Below are positions 1 to 9,779 of a DNA stretch of 64,000 bases, one piece after another (position 1 is the stretch's first letter; every line of letters begins with the position of its first letter). The stretch is from Zea mays. Lineage: Eukaryota; Streptophyta; Magnoliopsida; Poales; Poaceae. The translations under genes were made by a program, and so were the position numbers. The notes beneath the pieces are model-generated. The model made no database searches. It was not told the origin of the DNA and worked only from the letters and a program-made list of their open reading frames with translations. The stretch covers positions 160,269,825 through 160,333,824 of the forward strand of contig NC_050096.1 of the NCBI RefSeq assembly GCF_902167145.1, given 5' to 3'.

Positions 1-790
1 CAATGGTGTGGTTGTAAGTATTCTAAACCTTTTTCATTTTTAAGAGTACCAAGCATAAAGTGATTATTGCAAATATTTCATGCCTTGATCAAGATGTTCA
101 ATGTATTCCCCTATTTTCTTTAAAAGAGAAGTGCATCTAACCAAGTCATTCAAATTCTTGATGCATATCTTTAGGGGGAGCCCCATTTCTATATCTTGAT
201 CATTTTGAGACTAACATTTTCTCTTAGTGATCCCATAGAGTTTCAAGTATGAGAATAAGTTTCTCATGAAGTATGCTACTTCAAATCAATCCAATTTGGT
301 AAAGTAATATCACTTTTATCAATGATTGTAGCTTTCATTATTAAAGTAGCATATTTACTGGATTATCGTATTTTAAGCTTATTTGATAATCTAATGCATA
401 TGTTGTTCTTTTGATCGCATATGTTATTCATTTGATCATTGAATAACTTCAATTGACACTTATGTTGCTTAGTGCCTCATATACTATCAATTAATGTCTC
501 TCTTGATATGCACTAAGTTAAAAGGAGAATTCATGATAAATTTATGCAATTTGTGATCCACTTGATATATGACAACAATGACTTAGAAAAGGATCACTAG
601 TTGTAGAACTCTCTCTTGTGCAAAATATTTCCATACATTGTCTTGAATATAGGTCTTAAGTAACCAAGACTAAGGACAAAGCACAATGAAGAGAGCGTCT
701 CTATGTAAAGGTACAAAAGGGTAAACTACTTCCTCTCATTTATACATGTACCTAAATCTTCATCTTATATACATTCTTTGCATATCTTTT
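1..790 (+). other. Element E, 3' non-coding internal region, left piece
   Basis: AT-rich sequence with no credible ORF. It holds a purine tract (tttagggggagc near 170) like those found between pol and the 3' LTR in the Opie/Ji-like elements of this window. It continues beyond inserted element A at 10376, which repeats the five bases CTTTT, so it is assigned to the copia element whose 3' LTR lies at 37614-39067. The coding part of E would lie left of the window. The assignment rests on order, orientation and shared tracts, not on an alignment. Confidence 0.6.
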
Positions 791-1386
791 TGTTGGGACC
801 ATGCTTCGTCGCCGAAGGTCCTGCAGGAAGAAACAGCTTCGGCTGAAGCTGTCCGCACGTGATGACCGAAGGTTGCTGTTCATGAAGCTTCGGAATTACA
901 AACCGACTTAAAAGTAGAATGTCCTTTTAGTCCATAAGTGTTTGAGTCGTTGTTGTAAACTTTTATGAGGGGCATGATTGTAATTCCTCACAGGCTATGT
1001 CCTGTGCCTATAAATAGTGAACAATATTCCTTTACTATTCACGCATTCCTGTAATTGCAATCGCATCACTCGGGAATTATTCTTTGTCAAGGCAGAGGTA
1101 TAAATGTATCTAATATTTGAATTCATTAAGTTGATATAATATGGAAGTGATGTTGTTTATTTATAATTTATTTGTCTTTGATGCTTCATATCTCGCATTA
1201 TTTTATATAATCTGTTAGAGTTCAATTACGAAGAAACAACCTTCGTAATTGTACCATCCTTAACCTTCGTCCGAAGTTCATTAAATCCTTAAGGGAATAA
1301 TGCTTCAGCGGACGAAGGGCATTAACATTTAACATTTTATGTTGCCTTGTTCTTAATTCATAGCATTTGAGAACGAGTCCCCAACA
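791..1386 (+). repeat. Element A 5' LTR
   Basis: 596-bp LTR with TG...CA ends. It differs from the 9780-10375 copy at six positions by eye. It contains a TATA box at 1009-1016 and several CTTCGG/CCGAAG hexamers. Its 3' end (gttcttaattcatagcattt onward) is shared with the LTRs of B, H, J and L, showing that these gypsy families are related. Confidence 0.95.
1009..1016 (+). promoter_or_regulatory. TATA box of element A 5' LTR
   Basis: TATAAATA in the middle of the LTR. The same sequence in the same context (cctataaatag) recurs in the 3' LTR of A and in the B, J, L, O and H LTRs, so it is the likely core promoter for the plus-strand transcript. Confidence 0.7.
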
Positions 1387-1387
1387 T

Positions 1388-1403
1388 TGGCGCCCACCTC
1401 CGG
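1388..1403 (+). other. Primer binding site of element A
   Basis: TGGCGCCCACCTCCGG starts two bases after the 5' LTR. A TGG start next to an LTR is the expected complement of a tRNA CCA end. The identical site follows the H LTR at 63874, and B has a one-base variant. I did not assign the tRNA. Confidence 0.75.
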
Positions 1404-1430
1404 TGAACTCACTACCACTTTTCTGAGCTA

Positions 1431-4181
1431 ATGGCTTCGTTCAGTATTCAAGCTGGAGCTGCTTCGGTTCCGAAGCTGGTACTCCCGATAACAGCCGGTT
1501 CATGTTCAGAACCAGCCAACAAGAAGCAGAAGAAGGAAGCACAGAGAAGGGTACAGCATGTCGGGGTGCAAGGACCCTTCATCAAGTCAAGATGGTCTCA
1601 CATTCCTATTACCTTCTCCCAAGAGGATCTTCAACTCAAGGATTACCCACATAATGATGCTATGGTTATCTCTTGTGTTATCAAAGGATTTCTGGTCCAC
1701 AATGTTTTGGTTGATACATGCAATGCAGCTGATATCATATTTGCTAAGGCCTTCAGACAGATGCAAGAGTCCGAAGATAAAATTCTTGATGCCACACATC
1801 CCCTCTGTGGCTTCGGAGGAAAGCAGATTGTAGCACTCGGCAAAATCTCAATGTCAGTGGCCTTCGGATTCATCAACAACACAAGGACTGAACAAGTTAT
1901 GTTTGATATCGTTGACATGGAGTACCCTTACAATGCAATCATTGGTCGTGGTACTCTTAATGCCTTCGAAGCAATTCTGCATCCAGCTTATCTTTGCATG
2001 AAGATACCTTCGGACCAAGGGCCCATTGCTATTCATGGAAGTCAAGAAGCTGCCAGAAGGGCCGAAGGAAATTGGACAGACTCAAAAGCAATCCATAATA
2101 TAGATGGAACTGAAGCTTGTGAGCAATACAAGTTCAGAAGGGAAAAAGCTGCTTCGGCTGACCAGCCAAAACCCATGCTCTTATGTGAAGATATAGCAGA
2201 GCAGAAGGTGTTATTGGGATCTCAATTGTCCGAAGAGCAGGAGAAAACCTTGATAAGGTTTTTGTTCAACAATAAAGATGTTTTTGCTTGGTCAGCTAAT
2301 GATCTTTGCGGAGTTAACAGGGATGTTATTGAGCACTCGCTCAATGTTGATCCATCCTTCAGACCCAGGAAACAGAGGCTTCGGAAGATGTCTGATGACA
2401 AGGCCGAAGGTGCTCGGAATGAAGTGAAAAGACTCCTAAGTGCCGGAGTTATTAGAGAGGTAAAATACCTAAAATGGTTGGCTAACACTGTTATGGTGAA
2501 GAAGGCCAATGGTAAATGGAGAATGTGCATCGATTTTACTGATCTCAATAAGGCCTCTCCGAAGGATGAGTTTCCATTACCAAGGATAGATTCTTTAGTT
2601 GATGCAGCAGCTTCATCAGAACTTATGAGTTTGCTGGATTGCTATTCAGGCTATCATCAAATCTGGATGAAGAAGGAGGATGAACCAAAAACCAGTTTCA
2701 TAACCCCTAGTGGGACATACTGTTACCTTCGGATGCCTGAAGGGCTTAAGAATGCTGGAGGAAGCTTCAGCAGAATGACATCAAAGGTTCTCCATTCTCA
2801 GATAGGCAGGAATGTACTAACTTATGTTGATGATATCATTGTAAAAAGCACGAAGCAGGATAACCACATTGCTGATTTACAGGAGACCTTCGCTAATTTT
2901 AGACGGGCTGGTCTAAAGCTGAATCCAGAAAAATGTGTCTTCGGAGTAAAGAAGGGGAAATTTCTTGGTTGCCTAGTTTCAACAAAGGGCATTGAGGCCA
3001 ACCCAAGTAAAATCGAAGCTATACTTCGAATGGAGCCACCAAGTACAAAAAAGGGGGCTCAAAGATTGACAGGAAGGCTGGCATCTCTCAATAGATTCAT
3101 ATCCAGATCAGCAGAGAGAAACTTACCATTCTTCGAAGTGCTGAAGTCAGCCGAAGTCTTTCAATGGGGACCAATCCAACAGAAGGCCTTTGAAGAGCTG
3201 AAACAGTATTTGATAGATCTAACAACATTAACTCCACCTACGCCAGGGGCTCCTTTGTTATTATATGTGGCAGCTTCGCACTCAGCGGTAAGTGCAGCAC
3301 TTGTACAGGAGAAGCTCGAAGGCCAAGTTAAGAGGCAGACCCCAATATATTTTGTATCCGAGGTTCTTAGTTTATCAAAGAAAAATTATACAGAATTGGA
3401 GAAGGTACTATATGCTGTTTTGATGGCCTCCAGGAAGCTTCGGCACTATTTTCAAGCTTACAACATAATTGTTCCTTCACAACCTCTGACGGATATTATG
3501 AGAAACCGAGAAGCTACTGGAAGGATTGGAAAATGGGCTGCAGAGCTCAATGAATTTTGTATTGATTATGTTCATAGATCTTCAATTCAGTCCCAGGCAT
3601 TAGCAAACTTTATTACTGACTGGACGCCAGGGGCTCAGGAGGAAGAAACAAATAAAGATGCCGAAGCATGGATAATGTTTTGCGATGGGTCTTGGGGAAC
3701 CTTCGGAGCAGGAGCGGCTGCTGTGTTGGTTTCACCTTCCAAAGTTAAAACTTGTTATGCGGCAAGACTTGATTTTAATTGCACAAATAACATCGCTGAG
3801 TATGAAGCTCTGCTTTTGGGTCTTCGGAAATTAAAGGCAATGGGAATCAGAAGGGCCATTCTTAAAACTGATTCTCAAGTTATTTCTGGTCATATTGACA
3901 AAACTTACAAAGCAAGAGACCCGAAGCTTGAAAAGTATCTAGATACAGTCCGAAGGATTGAGGCTTCCTTCGAAGGTTTCTCTGTCAAAAATATTCCTCG
4001 TGGAGAAAATGAATACGCTGATCTATTGGCTAAGTCAGCAGCCCAGGGGCTGCCTATACCTTCGGAAGTATTTTTTGAAACAATAAAAGCACCTTCGGTC
4101 GAGCTTCTTGAAAGAGCAATCCTCAACATATCCCCTGTTTATAGTGAAGATTGGAGAACTGAAATCATCTCTTTCCTTTAG
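1431..4181 (+). CDS. pol: Element A pol, first part: protease, RT, two RNase H domains
   Basis: 916 codons from an ATG 45 bases after the LTR. An aspartic protease region has its putative catalytic Asp at residue 95 in LVDTCNAAD, so the usual DTG is DTC. RT follows with the YVDD active site at 465-468. The gypsy RNase H lies near 610-710. A second RNase H begins at the FCDGSWG motif (Asp 752), with IAEYEAL and KTDSQ further on; this extra domain marks the Tat lineage. The first 50 residues do not look like a capsid domain, so gag is missing. The ORF ends at a TAG (4179-4181) that is in frame with the integrase downstream. The TAG is probably a CAG-to-TAG mutation, although programmed readthrough cannot be excluded. 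Confidence 0.9.
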   Translation: MASFSIQAGAASVPKLVLPITAGSCSEPANKKQKKEAQRRVQHVGVQGPFIKSRWSHIPITFSQEDLQLKDYPHNDAMVISCVIKGFLVHNVLVDTCNAADIIFAKAFRQMQESEDKILDATHPLCGFGGKQIVALGKISMSVAFGFINNTRTEQVMFDIVDMEYPYNAIIGRGTLNAFEAILHPAYLCMKIPSDQGPIAIHGSQEAARRAEGNWTDSKAIHNIDGTEACEQYKFRREKAASADQPKPMLLCEDIAEQKVLLGSQLSEEQEKTLIRFLFNNKDVFAWSANDLCGVNRDVIEHSLNVDPSFRPRKQRLRKMSDDKAEGARNEVKRLLSAGVIREVKYLKWLANTVMVKKANGKWRMCIDFTDLNKASPKDEFPLPRIDSLVDAAASSELMSLLDCYSGYHQIWMKKEDEPKTSFITPSGTYCYLRMPEGLKNAGGSFSRMTSKVLHSQIGRNVLTYVDDIIVKSTKQDNHIADLQETFANFRRAGLKLNPEKCVFGVKKGKFLGCLVSTKGIEANPSKIEAILRMEPPSTKKGAQRLTGRLASLNRFISRSAERNLPFFEVLKSAEVFQWGPIQQKAFEELKQYLIDLTTLTPPTPGAPLLLYVAASHSAVSAALVQEKLEGQVKRQTPIYFVSEVLSLSKKNYTELEKVLYAVLMASRKLRHYFQAYNIIVPSQPLTDIMRNREATGRIGKWAAELNEFCIDYVHRSSIQSQALANFITDWTPGAQEEETNKDAEAWIMFCDGSWGTFGAGAAAVLVSPSKVKTCYAARLDFNCTNNIAEYEALLLGLRKLKAMGIRRAILKTDSQVISGHIDKTYKARDPKLEKYLDTVRRIEASFEGFSVKNIPRGENEYADLLAKSAAQGLPIPSEVFFETIKAPSVELLERAILNISPVYSEDWRTEIISFL

Positions 4182-5369
4182 GGTAATTTTCTTTCAGACG
4201 ACGAAGCTTATAACAGGAGAATAGAAGCAAGAGCTCGACCATATGTCATAATAGAAGGGAAGTTATACAAGCGCGGGGTCTGTTCCCCATTGCTCAAGTG
4301 CTTATCCAGATCCGAAGGTATAGAATTAATGAAGGACATACATGCAGGTCTGTGTGGATCTCACATTGGATCTAGGCCCTTGCTTGGGAAAGTTTTTCAC
4401 CAAGGATTTTATTGGCCAAAGGCAGCTTCGGATGCAGCGGATTTAGTTCAAAAGTGCGAAGGTTGTCAGAAATGTGCAAGAGATCAAAAACAACCTTCGT
4501 CTTTAACTCAATTAATACAACCCACTTGGCCGTTGCAAAGGTGGGGTCTGGATTTGCTAGGTCCATTACCACCAGCACAGGGGAACTTAAGATATGTGGT
4601 GGTGGCAGTGGAATATTTTTCCAAATGGATTGAGGCGAAGCCCTTAGCCACAATAACTTCGTTTACTATTCAAAAGTTTTTCTGGCAAAACATTGTTTGT
4701 CGCTTCGGAGTGCCGAAGGCTATCACTGTGGATAATGGGACACAGTTTGATTCTGAAGCCTTCAGAAAATTTTGTAATCAAATCGGCACGAAGATCCATT
4801 TTGCATCAGTCCGACACCCAGAATCAAATGGACTTGTTGAAAGAGCCAATGGGATCATAATGACAAGAATAATGAAGTCAATCTTCAATCAGCCGAGGGG
4901 AAAGTGGCCAGACGAGTTAATCAAAGTGGTGTGGAGTCATAACACAACCATCTCAAGATCAACAGGCTTTACACCCTTTAAACTATTGTTTGGTGACGAA
5001 GCAATGACCCCAGAAGAGGCTAAAACAGGATCAATAAGGACAGTAGCTTCAGCAGAGGGCGAAAACGAAGCTGATTGCTCTGTAGAAAAAGATGCTATTG
5101 AAGGGATCAGACTTCAAGCTGTGGAAAACATCAATAAATATCAAGCTGAAACAATAAAATGGCGTGATAGAAAGGTCAAGTTGAAGAACATTGAACCAGG
5201 ACACTTGGTACTTCGAAGAGTAGCTAACCCTGAAACAGTAGGCAAATTACAACTGAAGTGGGAAGGCCCCTTTTTGGTAGTATCTTCGTCAAGACCCGGT
5301 TCCTACAGATTGAAGGATTTGGACGGCAATGACATTCCTAGATCGTGGAATGCGGATGAGCTTCGGTGA
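4182..5369 (+). CDS. pol: Element A pol, second part: integrase
   Basis: Same frame as the upstream pol ORF, separated from it only by the TAG at 4179-4181. The first in-frame ATG is at 4290. An HHCC zinc finger is visible (DIHAG, GSHIG, KCEGCQKC). The catalytic triad falls at Asp 1041 (GLDLLGP), Asp 1101 (VDNGTQF) and Glu 1137 (LVERANG), counted from the pol ATG; the last two are 35 residues apart as the DDE family requires. A GPF-type module (KWEGPFLVV) comes near the C-terminus. There is no chromodomain. The protein would insert the cDNA into host DNA. Apart from the upstream TAG I see no break. Confidence 0.9.
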   Translation, partial: GNFLSDDEAYNRRIEARARPYVIIEGKLYKRGVCSPLLKCLSRSEGIELMKDIHAGLCGSHIGSRPLLGKVFHQGFYWPKAASDAADLVQKCEGCQKCARDQKQPSSLTQLIQPTWPLQRWGLDLLGPLPPAQGNLRYVVVAVEYFSKWIEAKPLATITSFTIQKFFWQNIVCRFGVPKAITVDNGTQFDSEAFRKFCNQIGTKIHFASVRHPESNGLVERANGIIMTRIMKSIFNQPRGKWPDELIKVVWSHNTTISRSTGFTPFKLLFGDEAMTPEEAKTGSIRTVASAEGENEADCSVEKDAIEGIRLQAVENINKYQAETIKWRDRKVKLKNIEPGHLVLRRVANPETVGKLQLKWEGPFLVVSSSRPGSYRLKDLDGNDIPRSWNADELR

Positions 5370-6267
5370 TATTATGTTTAGTTCGATGTAATTTTTTATA
5401 TTCTTTTTTGTGGCACCCTTTTCCTTTCCAAAGGGGGAGAAAGGTTTTTAATGGGGCCACAACATGTAATTTTTCTTTTCCTTGTTTCAATTCTATAAGA
5501 GCGATACCCCCCAAAAATGTAAATGTAAAAGCTGAGAACGCACCTTCGAGTGCAAAGAAAAAGAAAAGAAAACAGGGAGAAGCTCAAAAGTCGTTCCTAA
5601 GGGAATGCAGAGCTTACAGCGAAAAATAAACGCTGATTCCGCCGAAAGTAAAAGGCGAAGAAGCTCCTAAGGGAGGCTTACAGCGAAAAATAAACGCTGA
5701 TTCTGCCGAAAGTAAAAGGCGAAGAAGCTCCTAAGGGAGGCTTACAGCGAAAAGTCAACGCTGATACACCGAAAAGTAAACGGTGAAGCCGAAAAGTAAA
5801 CGGCAAAAAGATTTCTATCATTCTTGAGGGGACGAAGGGCCGTGCTTATGGTTTTTTGAACATGTGTCCTAATGTTCATTTGCACATTACATGTCATCAT
5901 GTCATTTGCATTCATAAACATCCATTTAGACATATATAGAATCATCATCATGCTACACAAAAAAGACAGGTGCTTCAGAAAATAAGGAAAAGATTCAAAG
6001 GAAAAATTTTCTATGCTTCGTTGTGTACGAAAAGAAGGGAAGGTGTTTTTCGCCTTCGGCTCAAAAGAGAAGTTTCGTCCACAGCAAAGCAGACTGGATG
6101 TGGATAAGGGAGACAGAATATATTACAAGGTATGTACAAATTTACATAAGTTATTCCATATCTATATTACAAGAATTTCTCCAAGAATTTTTGCAGGAAA
6201 GCACATTATAAGCAATTTTAAGCTTCAGCTAAGGCTTCGTCTTCAGTTTTGTCAAACTTCAGCATTG
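5370..6267. other. Element A spacer between integrase and antisense gene
   Basis: No convincing CDS; the short ORFs here are not family-like. It contains the 64-bp tandem repeats at 5612-5803 and would hold the 3' untranslated region and polyadenylation site of the antisense gene. It is also crossed by the plus-strand genomic RNA, so the two transcripts overlap. Confidence 0.7.
5612..5803 (+). repeat. 64-bp tandem repeat, three copies
   Basis: The unit starts gcttacagcgaaaa at 5612, 5676 and 5740, a strict 64-base period. Copies one and two are almost identical; the third diverges into shorter cgaaaagtaaacgg iterations. Repeats between pol and the antisense ORF are common in Tat-lineage elements. 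Confidence 0.9.
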
Positions 6268-9200
6268 TCAATCTTCAGCTTCGTCATCCTGTATATACCA
6301 AACAACATAGTAAGAAAGGTACAAATTTCAAAGAAGAAGGTAAAAGTAACAAACATAAGTTTCTTACCGGCTTAAGATGGCTTCGAGCTTCGTCGCTTGC
6401 CATCTTCCGCCCGCCACTTACCCAGATCTGGGTCATGAATCTATTTCCGATGCTTCTGGCTAAGCTTGGGATATCTATCAAATCTGAAGCTGACAAGCTG
6501 AAGTTTGGTCTGTTCACAATGTTTCCATGCGTGCAGCGAGCCTTCAAAAAAGCAGCAGCTGTGCCCCGAGAAGCTACCAGGGCGTAGAAGTCGGCGTGCC
6601 CACCAATAACTTCGTCAAGGGCATCAACTTCGCCTTCAATATGTTCTAATGTCCTTGGCAGATTTTCAGCTGAAGGTGTAAATTTCGAAGAACTAGCTCC
6701 GACAGAGTGAAACACGTCCTTCAGCCGCTGCACACATCGGATGCCGAAGCCTAAGCATTTCTCCTGAAGTTCTGTAAAGGATTTCTGCAAATTTGAGTAC
6801 TTATCCACTTCAGTTTTCAGGCTTGCTTCAAGATATTTCTTTTCATCCTCGAATTTTTCTGATTGTCGGAGCAATTCATTCTTTAATTTGTCATTTTCAG
6901 TTTGGACTTCAGCCAAAGAGCCCTCCATGGTCTGAATAACAAAATCCTTCTTTTCTAATGCACCTTCGTGCTCTTTGACCATGATCTCAAGGTCTTGGAT
7001 TGCGAAGTCTTTCTTTTTTAGATTGGCTTCGTGATTTTCAACTTTTTCAGCCAAATCTTGAATGACGGCTTTGTTTTTCTCTTCCTCCAGATCTTGTTGC
7101 ATTTTCAGAACCTTGCTTAATAATATGCTCTGTCGAAATGATCTTCGCTAGAACACGACCCAAAAGTTAATAATAATAGTAATAAAATAACAAAAATATT
7201 CGTTACCTTGAAGTTAGCATAAAGCAAGCTTCCGGCGATGTGGTGTCGTTGATAACGGCACAAGTCCGCTTCCAGCTTCGGCAAGCCAATGCTTTTGGAA
7301 AGGGTTCTAACAATTTTGGCCTCGGTGCGGTTCCGAAGGCATCTTAGTTTCCCTTCGTTGACCCCACCAAATAGCATAGCCCCTGATTTATATCCGCAAG
7401 ATATGGCATATTTTTTCAACTCCTCTTTTTCGGCGTCTGTTAATTCTTGTCCGAGCAAATCTTGAAAGTTAAAATCTTCTTCTTCTGAAATTTCATCAAT
7501 CTGCTCTTTCCCCTTCTCAGTTGCCGTATTCACTGCAGCCACAGTAGCTTCTTCTTCAGCCATTTTCAGGAGTATATTGTCAATAACCTCAAGTGTGGTT
7601 TCCAGGTTCGACTCTTCGGTAGCCCCGGCTTCGGCCCCGGTAGCTTCGGCTTCGCCGGTTTCAGCTTCAGTAGTTTTCATTCCAGTAGCTTCGGCTTCGG
7701 CAGTTTCAGCAAAAACAATTTTTGACACCGTTGCCGGTGGCGGCGTCTGATGGATCACATCTGTTACTTGAATAATTCTCAGCTTTTTTGTCTTCGCAGG
7801 ACTTTCTGCTGCCGAAGCTGCCTTGTTCTTCTGAAAAAACTTCGTCAGTTCCAGTGCCAGTGGACTTAGCCTGATAGGCAAGGGTTCAGTCATTACCTTC
7901 ATAATCTCTTCTACTTCAACAGCAGAAGGAGAAGCAGGAGCATCTTCTTCTCGGACCGGCGTTTCCGGCTCTGGGGATGCACTTTTTCTCTTTTTTGTAG
8001 TGGCCACCTTCGTCTCAGGATTTAACTCTTCAGCGCTAAGATTTTCAGAATCTTTCTTTTTCTTTTTGGCTACCTTGACGACTTCTTCGTCAGTAGCGCT
8101 GGCAATCCTTTTTCGCTTCGGGCCCCCAGCATCTCCGCCCAGTCGACCGTAGTCAGCGTATTCAAATCCTATGGCATCAAGTACCCTGTTCAGCCTTCGT
8201 TTCGGCCGAGTGCCGAAGGCCGCTGTCATCAGTTGGTCCTCTTTTTTAGAGTAATTCACAAGAATTTCATTACTCATTATTTCAATTGTATCAAGCCATT
8301 CTTGGCAGGGTACTTTAAAATATTTCTTGAATTTATAATGATAAGGTAGTCTGACAAGTTCCCCCTCTTTCTTTTCCCCTTTAAGCTTCGGCATTGTCCA
8401 CTCTTTCATAGTTGGAAAAACTCTGAAGGCCAGGAATTCCTGCACTAAATCTCTAGTGCCAATATGCTCTGCAATAATTTTGAATTCGCCCAGTGCAGCC
8501 CAAGTTGGACCTTCTACTGCCATTTTGCATCGGGGTCTTGTTTCTCCGAAGACTAGTTCAAGAGGGCTCTGAACCAGCTTCTCTTTATCTTCATCAACTT
8601 TGACATAAAACCATTCTGATTTCCAGCCTGCCGGCCATTTGCTTCGGTAGCTGATCACGGGAAACTTCGTGGTTTTCCGATAAGCAAAATTATAGCAACC
8701 AAAATTTTCATGCAATCCATCTTTTCTGGCTTTAGTTTGATAATGCAACTCATGAACTCGACAGAAGCTGTCGGCAAACGGCTCCACCGCCTGGCTTCGG
8801 AGAGCCCAGATATAGACGCTGAGCCTGACAATTGCGTTGGGAGTTAGTTGGTGAAAGTAGATACCAAATCTTTGCAGCACATCAGAGATCATCCTATTTA
8901 AGGGGAATCTCAGCCCAGCTTTTAGGAAGCTCTTGAAAATGACTATTTCATCCTTTTCTGGCTTCGGGGTAGTTTCTTCCCCCCCGAAGCGAAGTAGCTT
9001 CTTCTCATTCTCACTGAAATAACCCGACTTCACCATCTTGGAGAAATCAGCCTTGGAGACAGTCGACTTTCCGAAGTCCAAGTGGCTGGGCTTGCTTGGC
9101 ACGTCAATATGGTAATCATCATCGGAATCAGCTTCCTCAATATTTCCTTCTTCCGCTTTGACAGCAACTTGTTCTGTCTCGGCAACAGTCTGCTCTGTCT

Positions 9201-9330
9201 CGGCAGTACGGATTCGTTCCAAGGTCACCAGTCCGGATCGTTGCATCGCTTCGGAGATAGGAACAGTCTCCGCTCCTTCGGCTTCGCCTCCCTCACGCTC
9301 AACTCTAGCGATAGAGCGCACTCTGGCCAT
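6268..9330 (-). CDS. Element A antisense gene: three-exon gene with gypsy-type Transposase_28-like region and coiled coil
   Basis: Two long ORFs (9330 to 7117, and 7102 to 6284) become one frame if two canonical introns are removed: exon 1 9330-7207 (708 codons), exon 2 7147-6368 (260 codons), exon 3 6288-6268 (ending DDEAED then TGA), about 974 residues. Exon 1 has an acidic N-terminus. Residues about 95-330 include FLKAGLRFPL near 133, HQLTPNAIV and EWFYVK, resembling Pfam Transposase_28 (putative gypsy-type transposon, recalled family). A lysine-rich nuclear-localisation-like stretch lies near 403-427 and Ala/Glu repeats near 540-580. Exon 2 is a predicted coiled coil. A TATA box stands 185 bases upstream of the ATG. 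Function is unknown; antisense ORFs are known in Tat elements. Exons are inferred from splice-site sequence and frame. Confidence 0.75.
6289..6367 (-). other. Putative intron 2 of the element A antisense gene
   Basis: 79 bases. The donor is CCG|GTAAGAAAC, a near-consensus plant site; the acceptor is GGTATATACAG|GATGAC, preceded by T-rich sequence. Removal replaces a hydrophobic tail (LCLLLLPSSLKFVPF) with six mostly acidic residues and a stop. That tail reads as translated intron. Confidence 0.7.
7148..7206 (-). other. Putative intron 1 of the element A antisense gene
   Basis: 59 bases and very AT-rich. Donor TTCAAG|GTAACG, acceptor GTGTTCTAG|CGAAG. Removal joins the two long ORFs in frame. 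It is short for a plant intron. The homologue in B has a 73-base intron with better signals at the same protein position. Confidence 0.65.
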
Positions 9331-9779
9331 TTAATTCTGAATTGCTTGGGAACTAAAAACTTTTTCTTCCGAAGCTTTTTCTTCTGACGAAGTAGGCTTT
9401 AAACTGGAGCTTCGTCTGATTGCGAGAGTCAAGCTTCGGCTATGGTTACAAATTTTGGCAGCAAAACAGTGCAATAGCAATGAATGCTGTGGTAACTTCA
9501 CACCTACCCGTCTGTTTATATAGTGCTACAGGTAAGAAGGTGAATCGTCAGGATTTTTACACCAGGCAAACAGCTGCTTACACCCGCTGCGCGGTGGACC
9601 GCAGAGACCAAATAGTAACCCTGCAGGGTGGGACCGCTACGCGCTCGGAAACTGAATCGTTTCTCGACAACGAGCTCAGGGAAGGTGTTTTTCGGACCTT
9701 CGGCTTCCTGAAGCCTAAGAGACTTTTTTCACGGATCAAGCTCGTTACGAAAAACGATCTAGCACCGCGAAGGGGCTAC
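9331..9779 (-). promoter_or_regulatory. Antisense promoter and leader region of element A
   Basis: Lies between the antisense ATG and the 3' LTR. On the minus strand TATATAAA at 9522-9515 is about 185 bases upstream of the ATG, leaving room for a leader of about 150 bases. Its plus-strand ORF (9420-9851) runs into the LTR and looks like chance. The right edge is a purine-rich stretch (gcgaaggggc, about 9766-9775) that probably serves as the polypurine tract of A. Confidence 0.55.
9515..9522 (-). promoter_or_regulatory. TATA box of the antisense gene
   Basis: TATATAAA on the minus strand, in the right orientation and distance to drive the antisense gene. It is independent of the LTR promoter. 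Confidence 0.55.

Noticed and set aside
6284..6370. C-terminal hydrophobic stretch of the unspliced antisense ORF as a membrane anchor
   Set aside because: It coincides exactly with a GTAAG...ACAG segment of 79 bases; translated intron is the simpler reading.
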